From the NCBI GenBank assembly GCA_002162955.1, contig MABD01000050.1, forward strand, positions 1 to 36,464: a DNA stretch of 36,464 nt, given 5' to 3'. The notes under the pieces are model-generated. The model was not told the DNA's origin and searched no databases. It worked only from the letters and a program-made list of their open reading frames with translations. Each line of letters starts with the position of its first letter. Position 1 is the first letter of the stretch. Source of the DNA: Gammaproteobacteria bacterium 45_16_T64. Lineage in GTDB: Bacteria > Pseudomonadota > Gammaproteobacteria > Pseudomonadales > Ketobacteraceae. The position numbers were made by a program, and so were the translations under genes. This document shows, in pieces, positions 7,352-19,266 of this stretch.

Positions 7352-10186
7352 CTATAGCGCACTTATTTTTGCAGCTTTATCTTCCAAGATTGCTAGCGCA
7401 GCTTTAGCCTCGGCAATTTTTTGTTTTTCCTTGTCAACAACTGCAGTTGGAGCCTTATCAACGAACTTCGGATTAGTCAGCTTTTTCTCTGCGCGCTCGA
7501 TATCGGATTGTAGCTTGCCAATTTCCTTGTTAAGGCGAGCAAGCTCTGCATCCTTGTCGATCAAGCCAGCCATAGGGACTAGCACTTCCATATCTCCGAC
7601 CAATTGCGTGGCAGACATGGGTGCTTCATCATCGGCGGAGAGCCAGGTTAGGCTTTCTAATTTGGCCAGAGAAGTCAGGAATGTTGCGTTAGCCTCAAAG
7701 CGTTTCTTGTCTTCAGTGTCGCCATTTCTAAGCAGTACTGGTATCACCTTGTTATCGGAAATGTTCATTTCACCACGGATATTTCGGATCCCAGTGATTG
7801 CGCCCTTAACCCACTCAATGTCGGCTTCGGCCTGAGCATCAATGCTGCTCTCTTCTGCTTGTGGCATGGCGGCCAACATGATGCTGTCGCCTTTTTCGCC
7901 AACCATTGGTGCGATTTGTTGCCAAATCTCTTCGGTAATAAATGGCATCATTGGGTGGGCAAGACGTAGTACTGTTTCTAATACCCGTAGCAGCGTGCGG
8001 CGGGTACCGCGCTTCGCTTCTTCATTAACGTCATCGTTGGTAAGAATCGGTTTGGATAATTCTAAATACCAGCCGCAATACTCATCCCAAATGAATTCAT
8101 ATATCGCTTGTGACGCGTGATCAAAACGGAATTCATCAATGGCGGAGCTGACGGATTTTTCGGTTTGTTGTAGACGAGATATAATCCAGCGATCCGCTAA
8201 ACTCAGCTCCACCGCTTCTCCATTTATGCCGTTGTCTTCGCCTTCAGTGTTCATTAGAACGTAGCGAGTTGCATTCCAGATCTTGTTACAGAAATTTCGG
8301 TAACCTTCTAAGCGTCCGGTATCAAACTTAATGTCTCGCCCCGTGGAGGCGAGAGACAAAAAGGTAAAGCGCAACGCATCGGTGCCGTAAGAAGAAATAC
8401 CTTCTGGGAAGTGTTTGCGAGTTTGCTTCTCTATTTTAGCGGCCATTTTTGGCTGCATCATGCCACCGGTACGCTTGGTGACCAGCTCTTCTAGTTCGAT
8501 GCCGTCGATGATATCCAATGGATCCAAAACATTACCTTTGGACTTAGACATCTTTTGCCCTTCGGCGTCGCGCACTAACCCGTGGACATAGACTTTCTTA
8601 AAGGGCACTTCGTCTTTAAATTTAAGAGTCATCATAATCATTCTGGCAACCCAGAAAAAGATGATGTCAAAACCTGTCACCAATACATCGGTAGAGTGGA
8701 AGGTCTTAAGCTCTTTTGTATCCTCCGGCCAACCCAGGGTTGAAAAGGTCCACAAAGCGGATGAAAACCAAGTGTCCAATACATCATCATCTTGGCGAAG
8801 TGCTAAGTCGTCAGCAAGGTCATGCTTCTCGCGAACTTCAGCTTCGTCACGGCCGACATAGACATTGCCGTCATTGTCATACCATGCAGGGATACGATGC
8901 CCCCACCACAATTGGCGAGAGATACACCAATCCTGAATGTCACGCATCCAAGCAAAATAGGTGTTTTCCCATTGCTTGGGGACAAATTCAATGTCGCCAT
9001 CTTCTACGGCTTTAATGGCTGGCTCGGCCAAGGGAGCAACGCGAACATACCATTGGTCCGTCAGATAGGGTTCAATAATCACGCCAGAGCGGTCGCCACG
9101 TGGGACCTTTAATCCGTGGTCGTCGATTTTCTCCAATAGGCCGTTGTCATCAAATTCAGCGATGATTTGCTTTCGGGCAGCAAAGCGATCTAGCCCTGCA
9201 TAGGACGCAGGAAGGCTTGGGTCGACTTCGGTATTTTCAGTGCCATCAAGATTGTAAACGGTTGCCGTTTCGAGAATCGCCGCATCTTCAGATAGGATGT
9301 TAATCAGCGGCAAATTATGGCGCTTACCTACATCGTAATCGTTAAAGTCATGGGCTGGGGTAATCTTTACGCAACCAGTACCAAATTCCATATCCACATA
9401 ATCATCAGCAACGATGGGGATTTCACGATTCACTAGAGGCAGGAGTACTGTCTTACCCACCAACGCTTGATATCGCTCATCCTTCGGGTTTACTGCAACG
9501 GCAGAATCGCCCAACATGGTTTCAGGTCGAGTGGTAGCAACCACGATATGGTCCATACCATCAGCGGTTTTTTCGCCATTAGCCAGCGGATAGCGGAAAT
9601 GCCATAAGCTGCCTTTCTCGTCTTTATTCTCTACTTCTAAATCAGAGATGGCAGTATGTAATTTGGGGTCCCAGTTAACAAGACGTTTGCCACGATAGAT
9701 CAGGTCGTCTTCGTGTAGGCGCACAAATACTTCTTTGACCGCTTCCGATAAACCATCGTCCATTGTAAAGCGTTCGCGGGTCCAGTCTACGCTGGTACCC
9801 ATGCGACGTAATTGCTGTGTGATAATGCCGCCGGACTCTTCTTTCCATTCCCATACTTTGTCGAGGAATGCTTCGCGGCCTAAGCTGTGACGCGTGACAT
9901 TTTGCGCTTGTAATTGACGTTCCACCACCATTTGAGTGGCAATGCCGGCGTGATCTGAGCCCACTTGCCACAACGTATTATGACCTTTCATACGGTGGTA
10001 GCGGGTCAGGGTATCCATGATGGTATCTTGGAATGCATGTCCCATATGTAGGCGGCCTGTGACATTAGGCGGCGGGATCATAATGCAGTAAGGGTCACCT
10101 TCGCCACTGGGCTTAAAGTAACCATTTTCTTCCCAGGTTTTATACCAACGGGTCTCTATTTCACTTGGGTCAAACGTCTTTTCCAT
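7352..10186 (-). CDS. valS: Valine--tRNA ligase
   Basis: A 944-residue class I aminoacyl-tRNA synthetase that charges tRNA-Val with valine in the cytoplasm. The HIGH motif is present as HMGH (47-50, preceded by PPPNVTGRL), and KMSKS is intact at 545-549. The inserted editing domain lies between them, with [12 protein letters not shown] at 217-228 and the [12 protein letters not shown] block at 269-280. The tRNA-binding anticodon domain follows, with a C-terminal coiled coil ([21 protein letters not shown] and onward) typical of ValRS. Length is normal for the family. It is the last gene of a minus-strand group with pepA, holC and a small conserved gene, though a 120-bp gap before it holds its own likely promoter. 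Confidence 0.98.
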   Translation of the reverse strand: MEKTFDPSEIETRWYKTWEENGYFKPSGEGDPYCIMIPPPNVTGRLHMGHAFQDTIMDTLTRYHRMKGHNTLWQVGSDHAGIATQMVVERQLQAQNVTRHSLGREAFLDKVWEWKEESGGIITQQLRRMGTSVDWTRERFTMDDGLSEAVKEVFVRLHEDDLIYRGKRLVNWDPKLHTAISDLEVENKDEKGSLWHFRYPLANGEKTADGMDHIVVATTRPETMLGDSAVAVNPKDERYQALVGKTVLLPLVNREIPIVADDYVDMEFGTGCVKITPAHDFNDYDVGKRHNLPLINILSEDAAILETATVYNLDGTENTEVDPSLPASYAGLDRFAARKQIIAEFDDNGLLEKIDDHGLKVPRGDRSGVIIEPYLTDQWYVRVAPLAEPAIKAVEDGDIEFVPKQWENTYFAWMRDIQDWCISRQLWWGHRIPAWYDNDGNVYVGRDEAEVREKHDLADDLALRQDDDVLDTWFSSALWTFSTLGWPEDTKELKTFHSTDVLVTGFDIIFFWVARMIMMTLKFKDEVPFKKVYVHGLVRDAEGQKMSKSKGNVLDPLDIIDGIELEELVTKRTGGMMQPKMAAKIEKQTRKHFPEGISSYGTDALRFTFLSLASTGRDIKFDTGRLEGYRNFCNKIWNATRYVLMNTEGEDNGINGEAVELSLADRWIISRLQQTEKSVSSAIDEFRFDHASQAIYEFIWDEYCGWYLELSKPILTNDDVNEEAKRGTRRTLLRVLETVLRLAHPMMPFITEEIWQQIAPMVGEKGDSIMLAAMPQAEESSIDAQAEADIEWVKGAITGIRNIRGEMNISDNKVIPVLLRNGDTEDKKRFEANATFLTSLAKLESLTWLSADDEAPMSATQLVGDMEVLVPMAGLIDKDAELARLNKEIGKLQSDIERAEKKLTNPKFVDKAPTAVVDKEKQKIAEAKAALAILEDKAAKISAL

Positions 10187-10274
10187 AGCACTAAAATATT
10201 ATTGAGTTCTTGAAAGGGAATACCAGCCTCGAAAAGGGTGGCAGTTATAGATAATCTTATCGTACGAAGGCGGC

Positions 10275-10280
10275 ATTATA
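10275..10280 (-). promoter_or_regulatory. Candidate -10 element for valS
   Basis: The minus strand reads GGTATAATGCCGCC here, a perfect TATAAT with a GC-rich discriminator, about 90 bases before the valS start. The -35 region is poor, so this is only a candidate. A GC-rich discriminator would fit stringent control, which is common for translation genes. Confidence 0.4.
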
Positions 10281-10306
10281 CCGATAGGGGCGTGTGAAAG
10301 CTCGGG

Positions 10307-11032
10307 TTAATCTTTGTTTTGCTGTCGGAATAGCGCGTCGACTTCCGTCTCAAGGCCCATGCGAAGCTCCGCTTCGAGTCTAGGAAGGTTGGTTTTAACG
10401 ATCTCATCGATCATCTTGGACGCACGCAAGCGTAATTGTTGGTATTCAGGGGACCCGGGGCGACCAGAGAAAGAGGCTGAGGTGGAGGGTTTCTTGAGTA
10501 GTTGATGCAGCTCTTCAGAGGCGTCAGCGTGATGTTCGCGGATACGATCCTTGGCCGACTGAGGTAAAAATGGATTATTCTCCAGCTTGCTCTGTGCAGC
10601 TTTGTCTGCGTTTTGTTCAACCAGCGAGCGAGCAGCTGTCGGTTTGGCTGTCGGTGTACTGGGTGAAGCCTCCGTTGTATCGGTAAGAGTCGGGTTTGGA
10701 GTCGTGTTACCTAGCGCAGCGGCGCGTTGTTGTTTGACATATTCGCTGATAGCCAATGGATCGCTATCGCTCGCAGCATTATCGTCATCTGGCACCATGG
10801 AGGCCGAAGGCTCTTCCTTGATGATGCGATCACTCAACACAGGTACATCTTCCACGAAACTTTTCAAAACCGGTAAATCTTCTAGCTGATGCTCAGCCTC
10901 CAAATCATAAGGCTCATTATCCAACGTAGTATTGAGAGACTCCAACTCTGATAGTAGGCGCTCACTCTCATTCGGCTTGTGATTGCCAGGAGGAGGGCTG
11001 CCAGGAGTGTGTGGTGGATGCTGAGGACTCAT
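10307..11032 (-). CDS. Conserved hypothetical protein between holC and valS
   Basis: A 241-residue protein that looks mostly disordered. It has a Pro-rich start (MSPQHPPHTPGSPPPG), an acidic middle (about 20-100), a Thr/Pro/Ala-rich linker (110-135), and a short ordered helical tail. The tail (about 200-241, KMIDEIVKTNLPRLEAELRMGLETEV) is the only part that looks conserved. A hypothetical gene with such a tail is often found at this spot next to holC in pseudomonads and relatives, as far as I recall. The function is unknown to me. It starts 14 bases after the holC stop and is probably co-transcribed with it. I could not identify a ribosome-binding site. Confidence 0.75.
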   Translation of the reverse strand: MSPQHPPHTPGSPPPGNHKPNESERLLSELESLNTTLDNEPYDLEAEHQLEDLPVLKSFVEDVPVLSDRIIKEEPSASMVPDDDNAASDSDPLAISEYVKQQRAAALGNTTPNPTLTDTTEASPSTPTAKPTAARSLVEQNADKAAQSKLENNPFLPQSAKDRIREHHADASEELHQLLKKPSTSASFSGRPGSPEYQQLRLRASKMIDEIVKTNLPRLEAELRMGLETEVDALFRQQNKD

Positions 11033-11046
11033 AAACGGACGCTCAA

Positions 11047-11481
11047 TTATCGTGGTATTTGTATGTTGTGAGTATGTAAAGGATAGCCCCTCTCTTTGTA
11101 AAAACGAAAGTTTTCTCTGCTCTTTGTACGCATCTCTTTATTCCCAGGGACAATTTCAGCGACGCGTTCGAATCGACTAAAGAAATTAGGAACATTTCCG
11201 GACAAATTGATCATCACATTACCGTGATGTGCAGGCTCGCCATCGTGACCCAGTAATACGGCAACGTCTGTTGTGGTATCAGACACAATTTCATGGGGAA
11301 TGAAGCTCTCGGGCGATAACTGCCAAAGCTGTTCGTCAAGGTACTGGGCGTCTTGAGCATTTTCCAAGTGAACATAAATACCATGACCCATTCGATATAC
11401 TTTATCGATCAGTCGGCTTGCATAGGTCAGCGGTGACTGTGGGTAATGGTCTGGTAAAATATAGAAATCAACGCGAGTCAT
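11047..11481 (-). CDS. holC: DNA polymerase III subunit chi
   Basis: A 144-residue protein beginning MTRVDFYIL, the usual N-terminus of the chi subunit, which belongs to the clamp-loader complex and links it to SSB. Family hallmarks visible are the ASRLIDKVYRMGHGIYVHLENAQ helix-strand unit, LWQLSPESFIPHE, and the closing RFYKERGYPLHTH region. I chose the ATG at 11481. A TTG three codons further upstream is open, but neither has a clear ribosome-binding site, and the family normally begins MTRVDFY. The gene lies between pepA and the small conserved gene on the same strand, a common arrangement in gammaproteobacteria. Confidence 0.92.
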   Translation of the reverse strand: MTRVDFYILPDHYPQSPLTYASRLIDKVYRMGHGIYVHLENAQDAQYLDEQLWQLSPESFIPHEIVSDTTTDVAVLLGHDGEPAHHGNVMINLSGNVPNFFSRFERVAEIVPGNKEMRTKSRENFRFYKERGYPLHTHNIQIPR

Positions 11482-11540
11482 ATAAGCCAAATTTACATGG
11501 AAAATGGGAGGGAAGTTGAAGAGCGCTTGAAGTCACACAT

Positions 11541-11579
11541 TAGCATATTTGGCATGCGGGAGGCATGCCAAATATGCTA
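11541..11579. repeat. Perfect 17-bp inverted repeat between pepA and holC
   Basis: TAGCATATTTGGCATGC (11541-11557) and its exact reverse complement (11563-11579) flank the five-base loop GGGAG. The element lies four bases after the pepA stop on the minus strand. No T-run follows on either strand, so it does not look like a classical intrinsic terminator. It may be an mRNA-stabilising or attenuating hairpin, or a small dispersed palindromic element. Confidence 0.9.
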
Positions 11580-11583
11580 CACA

Positions 11584-13071
11584 CTATACCTGGTTCATTA
11601 AGTACTGAGTAAGCAGCGGCACGGGGCGCCCGGTGGCACCTTTCTTTGGCCCAGCACTGATCCACGCAGTACCCGCAATATCTAAATGCGCCCAAGGATA
11701 ATCTTCAGTGAAACGTGACAGGAAGCAGGCAGCGGTGATGGTACCGGCATTACGGCCACCAATATTAGCCATATCAGCGAAAGGGCTGTCCAACTGACGC
11801 ATATATTCTTCACCCATAGGCAGCTGCCATACGGCATCTTGTGTGCTATCCGCGGCGAAGCGCAAATTATCCATCACTTCATCGTTATTACCTAACATGC
11901 CAGATGTATGGTTACCCAACGCAACCAGGCAAGCACCGGTAAGCGTCGCGATATCAATGACTGATGCTGGTTTGAACTTTTTCACATAGGTGAGAGCGTC
12001 ACACAATACTAAACGGCCTTCGGCATCGGTATTCAGGATTTCAACGGTAAGCCCTGCCATGGTGGTAACAATATCACCAGGTCGTGTCGCGCCACCGCTA
12101 GGCATATTCTCTGCAGCAGTGATCACACCGATAACATTGAGCGCTAGATCCATTTCGACGACCGCTTGCATTGTGCCTAGTACACTGGCAGCACCACACA
12201 TATCAAATTTCATTTGATCCATGTCGCCACCAGGTTTAAGTGAGATGCCGCCTGTATCAAAGGTCACCCCTTTACCGACGATTACGTGTGGGGCATCGTT
12301 TTTCTTGCCACCTTTATATTCCATGATAATCAGCTTGGCTGGTTGATCGCTACCAGCGCTGACGGAAAGTAAAGCGCCCATACCGAGCTCTTTCATTTCT
12401 TTTTCTTCAATAACCTTAATCGTAAGCTTTTTCTGACCTTTGGCGATCTTCTTCGCTTCTTTTGCCAAATAGGCTGGAGGGCACTCATTGCCAGGTAAAT
12501 TGCCTAAGGTACGGGTTGTATTCATGCCGTTGCCAATAGCCTGGGCGTTGTTGGCTGCATTGGTCAGTGCCGTCTGCTGTTTCTTGCCGTCGGCAAGAAA
12601 AGTCAACTTGGTTAAGTTGATGGCTTTCTTCTGCTCTTTACTTTTGAACTGATTAAAGGTGTACGTTGTCGTAGCCGCAAGCTCTCCGGTTTGCGCTACC
12701 ATCCATTCTATATCATGCTTATCGACGTCAACGCCATCAAAGCAAATGGATAGGTCTTTGGTCTTGCTGCTAATGACCCGGCTAAGCGCAGAGCTCATGC
12801 TGGAGCGGAAAGACTTTGCACTGACGGGAAGTTTGCCTAAACCAATCAAAAGTAGCCGTTGTGCCTGTATTCCTGCTGGCGCAGGGAGTAACATCGCTTG
12901 GCCAGAGGCACCGCTAAAGTCCCCTAATTTTACGATTTTTGATATAGCACCTTCGCTGGCGTCATCAATTTTTTTTGCGCTAACAGAGAGGGCGCCGCCA
13001 TCAAATAGGGTTATCGCAAGGCAGCCGCTCTTGTGTTTTTCGGGCTGCGCTGATTTTGCTAGGAATTCCAT
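11584..13071 (-). CDS. pepA: Cytosol (leucyl) aminopeptidase, M17 family
   Basis: A 495-residue protein. The M17 signature NTDAEGRLVL is intact, and the other metal-site block GKGVTFDTGGISLKPGG lies upstream, so both metal-binding and catalytic positions are present. The enzyme removes N-terminal residues from peptides. In E. coli the same protein also binds DNA in Xer recombination and in gene regulation. I place the start at the ATG at 13071 because GGAGAGAG lies five bases upstream; an upstream alternative at 13086 has no such site. It heads the minus-strand group and is divergent from lptF, the conserved arrangement in gammaproteobacteria. Confidence 0.95.
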   Translation of the reverse strand: MEFLAKSAQPEKHKSGCLAITLFDGGALSVSAKKIDDASEGAISKIVKLGDFSGASGQAMLLPAPAGIQAQRLLLIGLGKLPVSAKSFRSSMSSALSRVISSKTKDLSICFDGVDVDKHDIEWMVAQTGELAATTTYTFNQFKSKEQKKAINLTKLTFLADGKKQQTALTNAANNAQAIGNGMNTTRTLGNLPGNECPPAYLAKEAKKIAKGQKKLTIKVIEEKEMKELGMGALLSVSAGSDQPAKLIIMEYKGGKKNDAPHVIVGKGVTFDTGGISLKPGGDMDQMKFDMCGAASVLGTMQAVVEMDLALNVIGVITAAENMPSGGATRPGDIVTTMAGLTVEILNTDAEGRLVLCDALTYVKKFKPASVIDIATLTGACLVALGNHTSGMLGNNDEVMDNLRFAADSTQDAVWQLPMGEEYMRQLDSPFADMANIGGRNAGTITAACFLSRFTEDYPWAHLDIAGTAWISAGPKKGATGRPVPLLTQYLMNQV

Positions 13072-13240
13072 GTACTCTCTCCGCAAGACAAATGAATGTG
13101 TTTATTAGATAATCCCTTCGACGAGGACGGTGGTTAAGCCAGTAACCCTCGTTGGATTTGAACTAGAGTGTAACGATAAATGAAGAAGTTGTTTAGTTTT
13201 TGTGGACGCATTTTGATAGAGAGTAGCTGGAAGTGACATT

Positions 13241-14350
13241 GTGATAATTTATCGTTACCTATCTCGCCAATTATTCTGGACCACAATTGCGGTTAGCAGT
13301 GTGCTGGTGATTATTCTTGTGTGTGGTCAGTTTGTACGTTTTTTGACAGATGTTGCTGCTGGGAAAATAGGCAGTGACGTTGTGTTCCTGGTTATGGCCT
13401 ACCAGATGCCGAGCATGTTGCAATTGATATTGCCGTTGGGGTTATTTCTTGGGGTCATGCTGTGTTACGGACGAATGTATCTCGAAAATGAAATGGTGGT
13501 GCTAGAGGCTAGTGGCATGGGGCCTAATCGCTTAACTGCACTGACGATGATACCCGCGTTAATGATGGCGGGATTGATAGGCTTCTTAAGCTTTTATCTT
13601 AGCCCGGCAGGGTGGGTAGAGTCAGAGCTCCTAACCGAAGAGCAAAAGCGCAAGTCAGGTTTGGAGGTGTTGACTCCAGGGCGGTTTCATTCCACCAAAA
13701 AAGGCGACATGGTGACCTACATTGAGAGCGTTACCAATGATGGCGATACAATGGAAACTGTGTTTATAGTCACGCAAAACAAAGATATTCCAGGGCGCTT
13801 ATCGTTAGTTAGAGCAGATACCGCTCGTTATCGTGGAAACACCGATACTGGCGCAAAATTCCTTGTGCTAGAAAACGGCACTCGCGACGAAGGGTCCCCG
13901 GGTGAGGGGGATTTTTCGCGCTCGTCATTTGAGACGTATGAAATCAAAATTAATGATCCTGGTCCGGCAAAAATTGATGAAGAGTATGACAATACCGCCA
14001 CTCTAGCATTATGGGATGACGATCGCCCTGGAGCTCAGGCTGAGTTACAGTGGCGACTTTCGTTAGCGTTGCTGGTGCCTATTGTTGTGTTGTTGGCGGT
14101 CCCTTTGAGCAAAGTAAACCCTCGGCAAGGCCGCTACTTGAAACTATTGCCGTCAATCATGATACACCTGGTTTATATTACGCTGTTGATGTCTGCTAAA
14201 AATGCAATGGAAAAAGGTAAGCTACCAGCGGAGTTGGGTATTATGTGGGTGCATATACCGTTCATCATATTGGGTGTGCTATTGAATAACTGGTCGACGT
14301 TAAAATTGCGCCTACGCCCAGAAGCTCCGGCCATTGGGGAGCGATCATGA
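13241..14350 (+). CDS. lptF: LPS export ABC transporter permease LptF
   Basis: A 369-residue YjgP/YjgQ-family permease with the expected plan: membrane helices near the N-terminus (about 15-120), a periplasmic beta-jellyroll domain (about 130-265), then three C-terminal helices (about 270-355). With LptG and the ATPase LptB it drives lipopolysaccharide from the inner membrane into the Lpt bridge. The GTG start is preceded by GGAAG. The stop overlaps the lptG start as ATGA, so the two are translationally coupled. It is divergent from pepA across about 170 bp. Confidence 0.95.
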   Translation: MIIYRYLSRQLFWTTIAVSSVLVIILVCGQFVRFLTDVAAGKIGSDVVFLVMAYQMPSMLQLILPLGLFLGVMLCYGRMYLENEMVVLEASGMGPNRLTALTMIPALMMAGLIGFLSFYLSPAGWVESELLTEEQKRKSGLEVLTPGRFHSTKKGDMVTYIESVTNDGDTMETVFIVTQNKDIPGRLSLVRADTARYRGNTDTGAKFLVLENGTRDEGSPGEGDFSRSSFETYEIKINDPGPAKIDEEYDNTATLALWDDDRPGAQAELQWRLSLALLVPIVVLLAVPLSKVNPRQGRYLKLLPSIMIHLVYITLLMSAKNAMEKGKLPAELGIMWVHIPFIILGVLLNNWSTLKLRLRPEAPAIGERS

Positions 14351-15405
14351 ACAAACTAGACGCTTATGTAGGCAAAACAGTGTTGCTATCGGTTCTCGCC
14401 GTGTTTTTTGTGGTAGTGGGCTTAGATGTAGTGTTCGGCTTTATTGCTGAGCTGGATCAGTTGGAAAAGGACTATCAAACAAAAGAGGCGTTGATTTATA
14501 CTCTCTATACGATCCCTCGTAGAATCTACCTGTTTATTCCCGTATGTGCGTTAATCGGTTGCTTAATTGGGTTGGGAGCGCTTGCCAGTAATAGTGAGCT
14601 GACCGTGATGCGAGCGGCAGGCATATCGGTGCCTCGTATCGTGATGTATGCGACCAAGCCGCTAGTGATGGTCGTTGCTATTGGTCTATTACTCGCCCAG
14701 TTTGTGGTGCCGCAACTTGAGCAATATGCACAGAGTGAGCGGGCGATGCAGCAAAACGGGGGGAAAGCCATCAGTGCGCGGCATGGTTATTGGTATCGCG
14801 AAGAGAATCGTTTTATTCATGTGACAGCGATTCAGCCCAATGGCGTTATGTTTGGTGTTGCACGTTTTGACTATGATAATAATGGCACGCTGAAATCATC
14901 AGATTTTTCTGAAAAGGCAATCTTTCAAGGGGATCACTGGATTTTGCAAGATGTTCGACTGACGACACTTGAAAAGAATAGAAGCAGGGTGCAAGAGGTG
15001 TCCGCATTGCGCTGGAATACTGCCATCACCCCTGATATGTTGTCGACGATTGTATTGTTGCCCGACTATCTATCGATATCGGGGCTTTACGAGTACTCAA
15101 ATTATTTGGTGCTACAGGGAATTGATAGTACACCTTATTATTTCGCCTTTTGGAAAAAAGTGATGCAGCCCTTGGCGACGGTGGTTATGGTCTTTATTGC
15201 TGTATCTTTTATTTTTGGTCCTTTGCGATCAGTCACTATGGGGCAAAGGATTACTGCCGGTGTGGTGACAGGGTTGACGTTTAACTATACCCAGGACATA
15301 TTGGGACACGTCAGCATCGTTTTTCATGTGCCACCCGTGGTTGCTGCATCCGCACCCATTGTTGTGTGTTTAGTTTTTGGTGTTGTTATGTTGCGGAGAG
15401 CGTAA
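14347..15405 (+). CDS. lptG: LPS export ABC transporter permease LptG
   Basis: A 352-residue partner of LptF with the same layout of N-terminal helices, periplasmic jellyroll and C-terminal helices. The N-terminal stretch with TIPRRIYLFIPVCALIGCLIG and ELTVMRAAGISV is typical of LptG, including the coupling helix region that contacts LptB. The start overlaps the lptF stop by four bases. The next gene starts directly after the stop codon, suggesting a three-gene unit. Confidence 0.95.
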   Translation: MNKLDAYVGKTVLLSVLAVFFVVVGLDVVFGFIAELDQLEKDYQTKEALIYTLYTIPRRIYLFIPVCALIGCLIGLGALASNSELTVMRAAGISVPRIVMYATKPLVMVVAIGLLLAQFVVPQLEQYAQSERAMQQNGGKAISARHGYWYREENRFIHVTAIQPNGVMFGVARFDYDNNGTLKSSDFSEKAIFQGDHWILQDVRLTTLEKNRSRVQEVSALRWNTAITPDMLSTIVLLPDYLSISGLYEYSNYLVLQGIDSTPYYFAFWKKVMQPLATVVMVFIAVSFIFGPLRSVTMGQRITAGVVTGLTFNYTQDILGHVSIVFHVPPVVAASAPIVVCLVFGVVMLRRA

Positions 15406-16095
15406 TTGAGTAAAGTGAGAGAGATGGTCATTCGGCATTGGGTTACATTGGTTTTTGTGGTGTTAGCTGCAATATTTGTTATTTGGCCAGAAATTGATTT
15501 AGCGGTAGCGCGCCAGTTTTATTTTGGTGAGTTGGGTTTTAAATACGAAGATCAGTCGTGGGTAGTGATTATCTATGATGTGTTTCGTGATCTCCCGCGC
15601 GTTCTATTGCCAGCCCTCGTGGTCCTTGTTGGATTAACGTATCTCAAGCGCTTGCAGTGGGATAAGCGCCGAAAGTCCTTATTATTTTTGTTGGTTGTGC
15701 TTGTGCTGGGGCCGGGTTTTGTCGTGCACGCCATCTTTAAAGATACATGGGATCGGTCGCGACCAAGGCACTTGGTGGAGTTCGGTGGAGAGTGGCATTT
15801 CACTCCGGCATTTGTGATAGCTGACGAGTGTGAGCAGAACTGTTCTTTTGTGAGCGGTCATGCTGCGATGGGGTTTTATTGGATAGCATTGGCTTGGCCG
15901 TTGCGTAAGCGTCGCTGGCTAATTCCAGGCTTAATAACGGGGGCTGTTGTGGGAGGGGTGCGGATAATTCAAGGTGGACACTTTCTCAGTGACGTAATCT
16001 TTGCTGGCTTCTTTGTGTATTTTTCTTGTCAATGGGTGAGCTATTGGATATGGAGAGACTCGTCCATTCGTCGGGAGAGTACCGTTAACCAATAA
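15406..16095 (+). CDS. PAP2-family membrane phosphatase
   Basis: A 229-residue protein with about five membrane helices and the three phosphatase motifs of the PAP2 superfamily. These are KDTWDRSRPRH (motif 1), FVSGHA (motif 2, with the acid/base His) and VRIIQGGHFLSD (motif 3, with the nucleophilic His). Such enzymes remove phosphate from membrane lipids such as undecaprenyl pyrophosphate, lipid A or phosphatidylglycerol phosphate. Position directly after lptFG suggests, but does not prove, a lipid A or carrier-lipid substrate. The start is an unusual TTG immediately after the lptG stop, supported by GGAGAG five bases upstream; the GTG three codons later is an alternative. It converges on the RDD gene. 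Confidence 0.85.
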   Translation: MSKVREMVIRHWVTLVFVVLAAIFVIWPEIDLAVARQFYFGELGFKYEDQSWVVIIYDVFRDLPRVLLPALVVLVGLTYLKRLQWDKRRKSLLFLLVVLVLGPGFVVHAIFKDTWDRSRPRHLVEFGGEWHFTPAFVIADECEQNCSFVSGHAAMGFYWIALAWPLRKRRWLIPGLITGAVVGGVRIIQGGHFLSDVIFAGFFVYFSCQWVSYWIWRDSSIRRESTVNQ

Positions 16096-16101
16096 AGACT
16101 A

Positions 16102-16563
16102 TCAATGCTTCTTACTGGGTTTTGGCAAGCGAATAGTACGGGTACGTGATGCGGTGTCATGCCAGGTGTCGCTCGTACTATTAACCAGTACCCAAAGATA
16201 GCCCATGGCAAAACTAAATAACGAGAACATGGCAATGATCATCCGAATAGCGCATTGCAGAAGGGTGATCGGAGTGCCATCGAGGTTCTCGTGAACCACT
16301 TTCAGTCGCCAAGCGCGCATACCTATCGTTTGACCACCATGAGTCCAAAACCACGCATAGAACGCGAAGGTGCCTGCGAGCAAAAAAGGAAATAGAGTGA
16401 ATTGTAGGTTACTGGGTTCGGTCGTGGAAGGTTCGCCCAATATTGCCGTGTGTATTCCGCTGATCAGAACCCAGATAGCCATCAAAATGAGGGTGTCATA
16501 GCCCATAGCGGCAATGCGAGGGAAAAATCCAGCAGAAGGGTATTCTAGATACGATTGGCTCAT
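16102..16563 (-). CDS. RDD family membrane protein
   Basis: A 153-residue protein with three to four hydrophobic helices. It shows the RDD pattern: PRIAAMGYDTLIL in the first helix and GGQTIGMRAWRLKVV between later helices. The family has no settled general function; some members have been linked to ion transport. The reading frame stays open upstream into the tRNA-Leu gene, so I place the start at the ATG at 16563. No good ribosome-binding site precedes it. It begins only 33 bases after the tRNA on the same strand with no terminator between, so it is probably transcribed from the tRNA promoter. Confidence 0.8.
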   Translation of the reverse strand: MSQSYLEYPSAGFFPRIAAMGYDTLILMAIWVLISGIHTAILGEPSTTEPSNLQFTLFPFLLAGTFAFYAWFWTHGGQTIGMRAWRLKVVHENLDGTPITLLQCAIRMIIAMFSLFSFAMGYLWVLVNSTSDTWHDTASRTRTIRLPKPSKKH

Positions 16564-16596
16564 AAGGAGATCAATTTGATTAACAGAATAAAGAGG

Positions 16597-16681
16597 TGGT
16601 ACCAGTGGGCGGACTCGAACCGCCACGCCCGAAGGCAACGGATTTTGAATCCGTCGTGTATACCAATTTCACCACACTGGC
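16597..16681 (-). tRNA. tRNA-Leu, anticodon CAA
   Basis: The minus strand reads GCCAGTG at the 5' end and CACTGGT-A-CCA at the 3' end, giving a seven-pair acceptor stem (one G-U) with an encoded CCA. The anticodon stem ACGGA/TCCGT encloses TTCAAAA, so the anticodon is CAA (16645-16647), reading UUG. The T arm contains GGTTCGAGTCC. The long variable arm (TGCCTTCGGGCGT region) is typical of the class II tRNA-Leu. Length is 85 bases including CCA. Confidence 0.97.
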
Positions 16682-16725
16682 ACTACTTTATCTAAGAGAA
16701 AAAGAAATTTCTCTAGAGGGGCGGC

Positions 16726-16753
16726 AGTATATCAGTGAAAAACTTCTGGTCAA
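16726..16753 (-). promoter_or_regulatory. Promoter of tRNA-Leu
   Basis: On the minus strand TTGACC (16753-16748) and TATACT (16731-16726) are separated by 16 bases and followed by the GC-rich discriminator GCCGCCCC. This is the usual layout of stringently controlled stable-RNA promoters. The start point would be about 38 bases before the mature tRNA. Confidence 0.75.
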
Positions 16754-16910
16754 CAGGCGAATGCAAAATACTCCTGTAAAAATATCATCTTAGGCGAAAA
16801 AATGATGGTTTAGTCTCGCCCCTTTGGTTTTGATACAGGGATATCGTCAATTAAGCATAGATATTTGCCTCCAGGGCGCTAAATCCGTTCTGCTTAAGCC
16901 GCTGAACCTG

Positions 16911-16916
16911 TATAAT
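16911..16916 (+). promoter_or_regulatory. Candidate -10 element for the queA group
   Basis: A perfect TATAAT lies 30 bases before the queA start codon. The matching -35 region (around 16888-16893, TTCTGC) is weak, so an activator or a different start cannot be excluded. Confidence 0.4.
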
Positions 16917-16946
16917 CGCCCGCCAATTAAGGCGAAGGCAGACCCC

Positions 16947-19189
<2,243 letters not shown>

Positions 19190-19266
19190 CGTGAACTGTC
19201 ACGCTATCGATCGATCCAACCCCATGTACTAATCAACCATTTTAACGCTTACTTATTGAGGTAAAT

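Noticed and set aside
13072-13240. Divergent promoter pair between pepA and lptF
   Set aside because: Promoters must lie here, but the hexamer matches I found (for example TTGGAT and GATAAA) are too weak to place confidently.
16596-16793. A plus-strand frame across the tRNA-Leu gene
   Set aside because: It is antisense to a clear tRNA and its promoter, so it is not a credible coding region.
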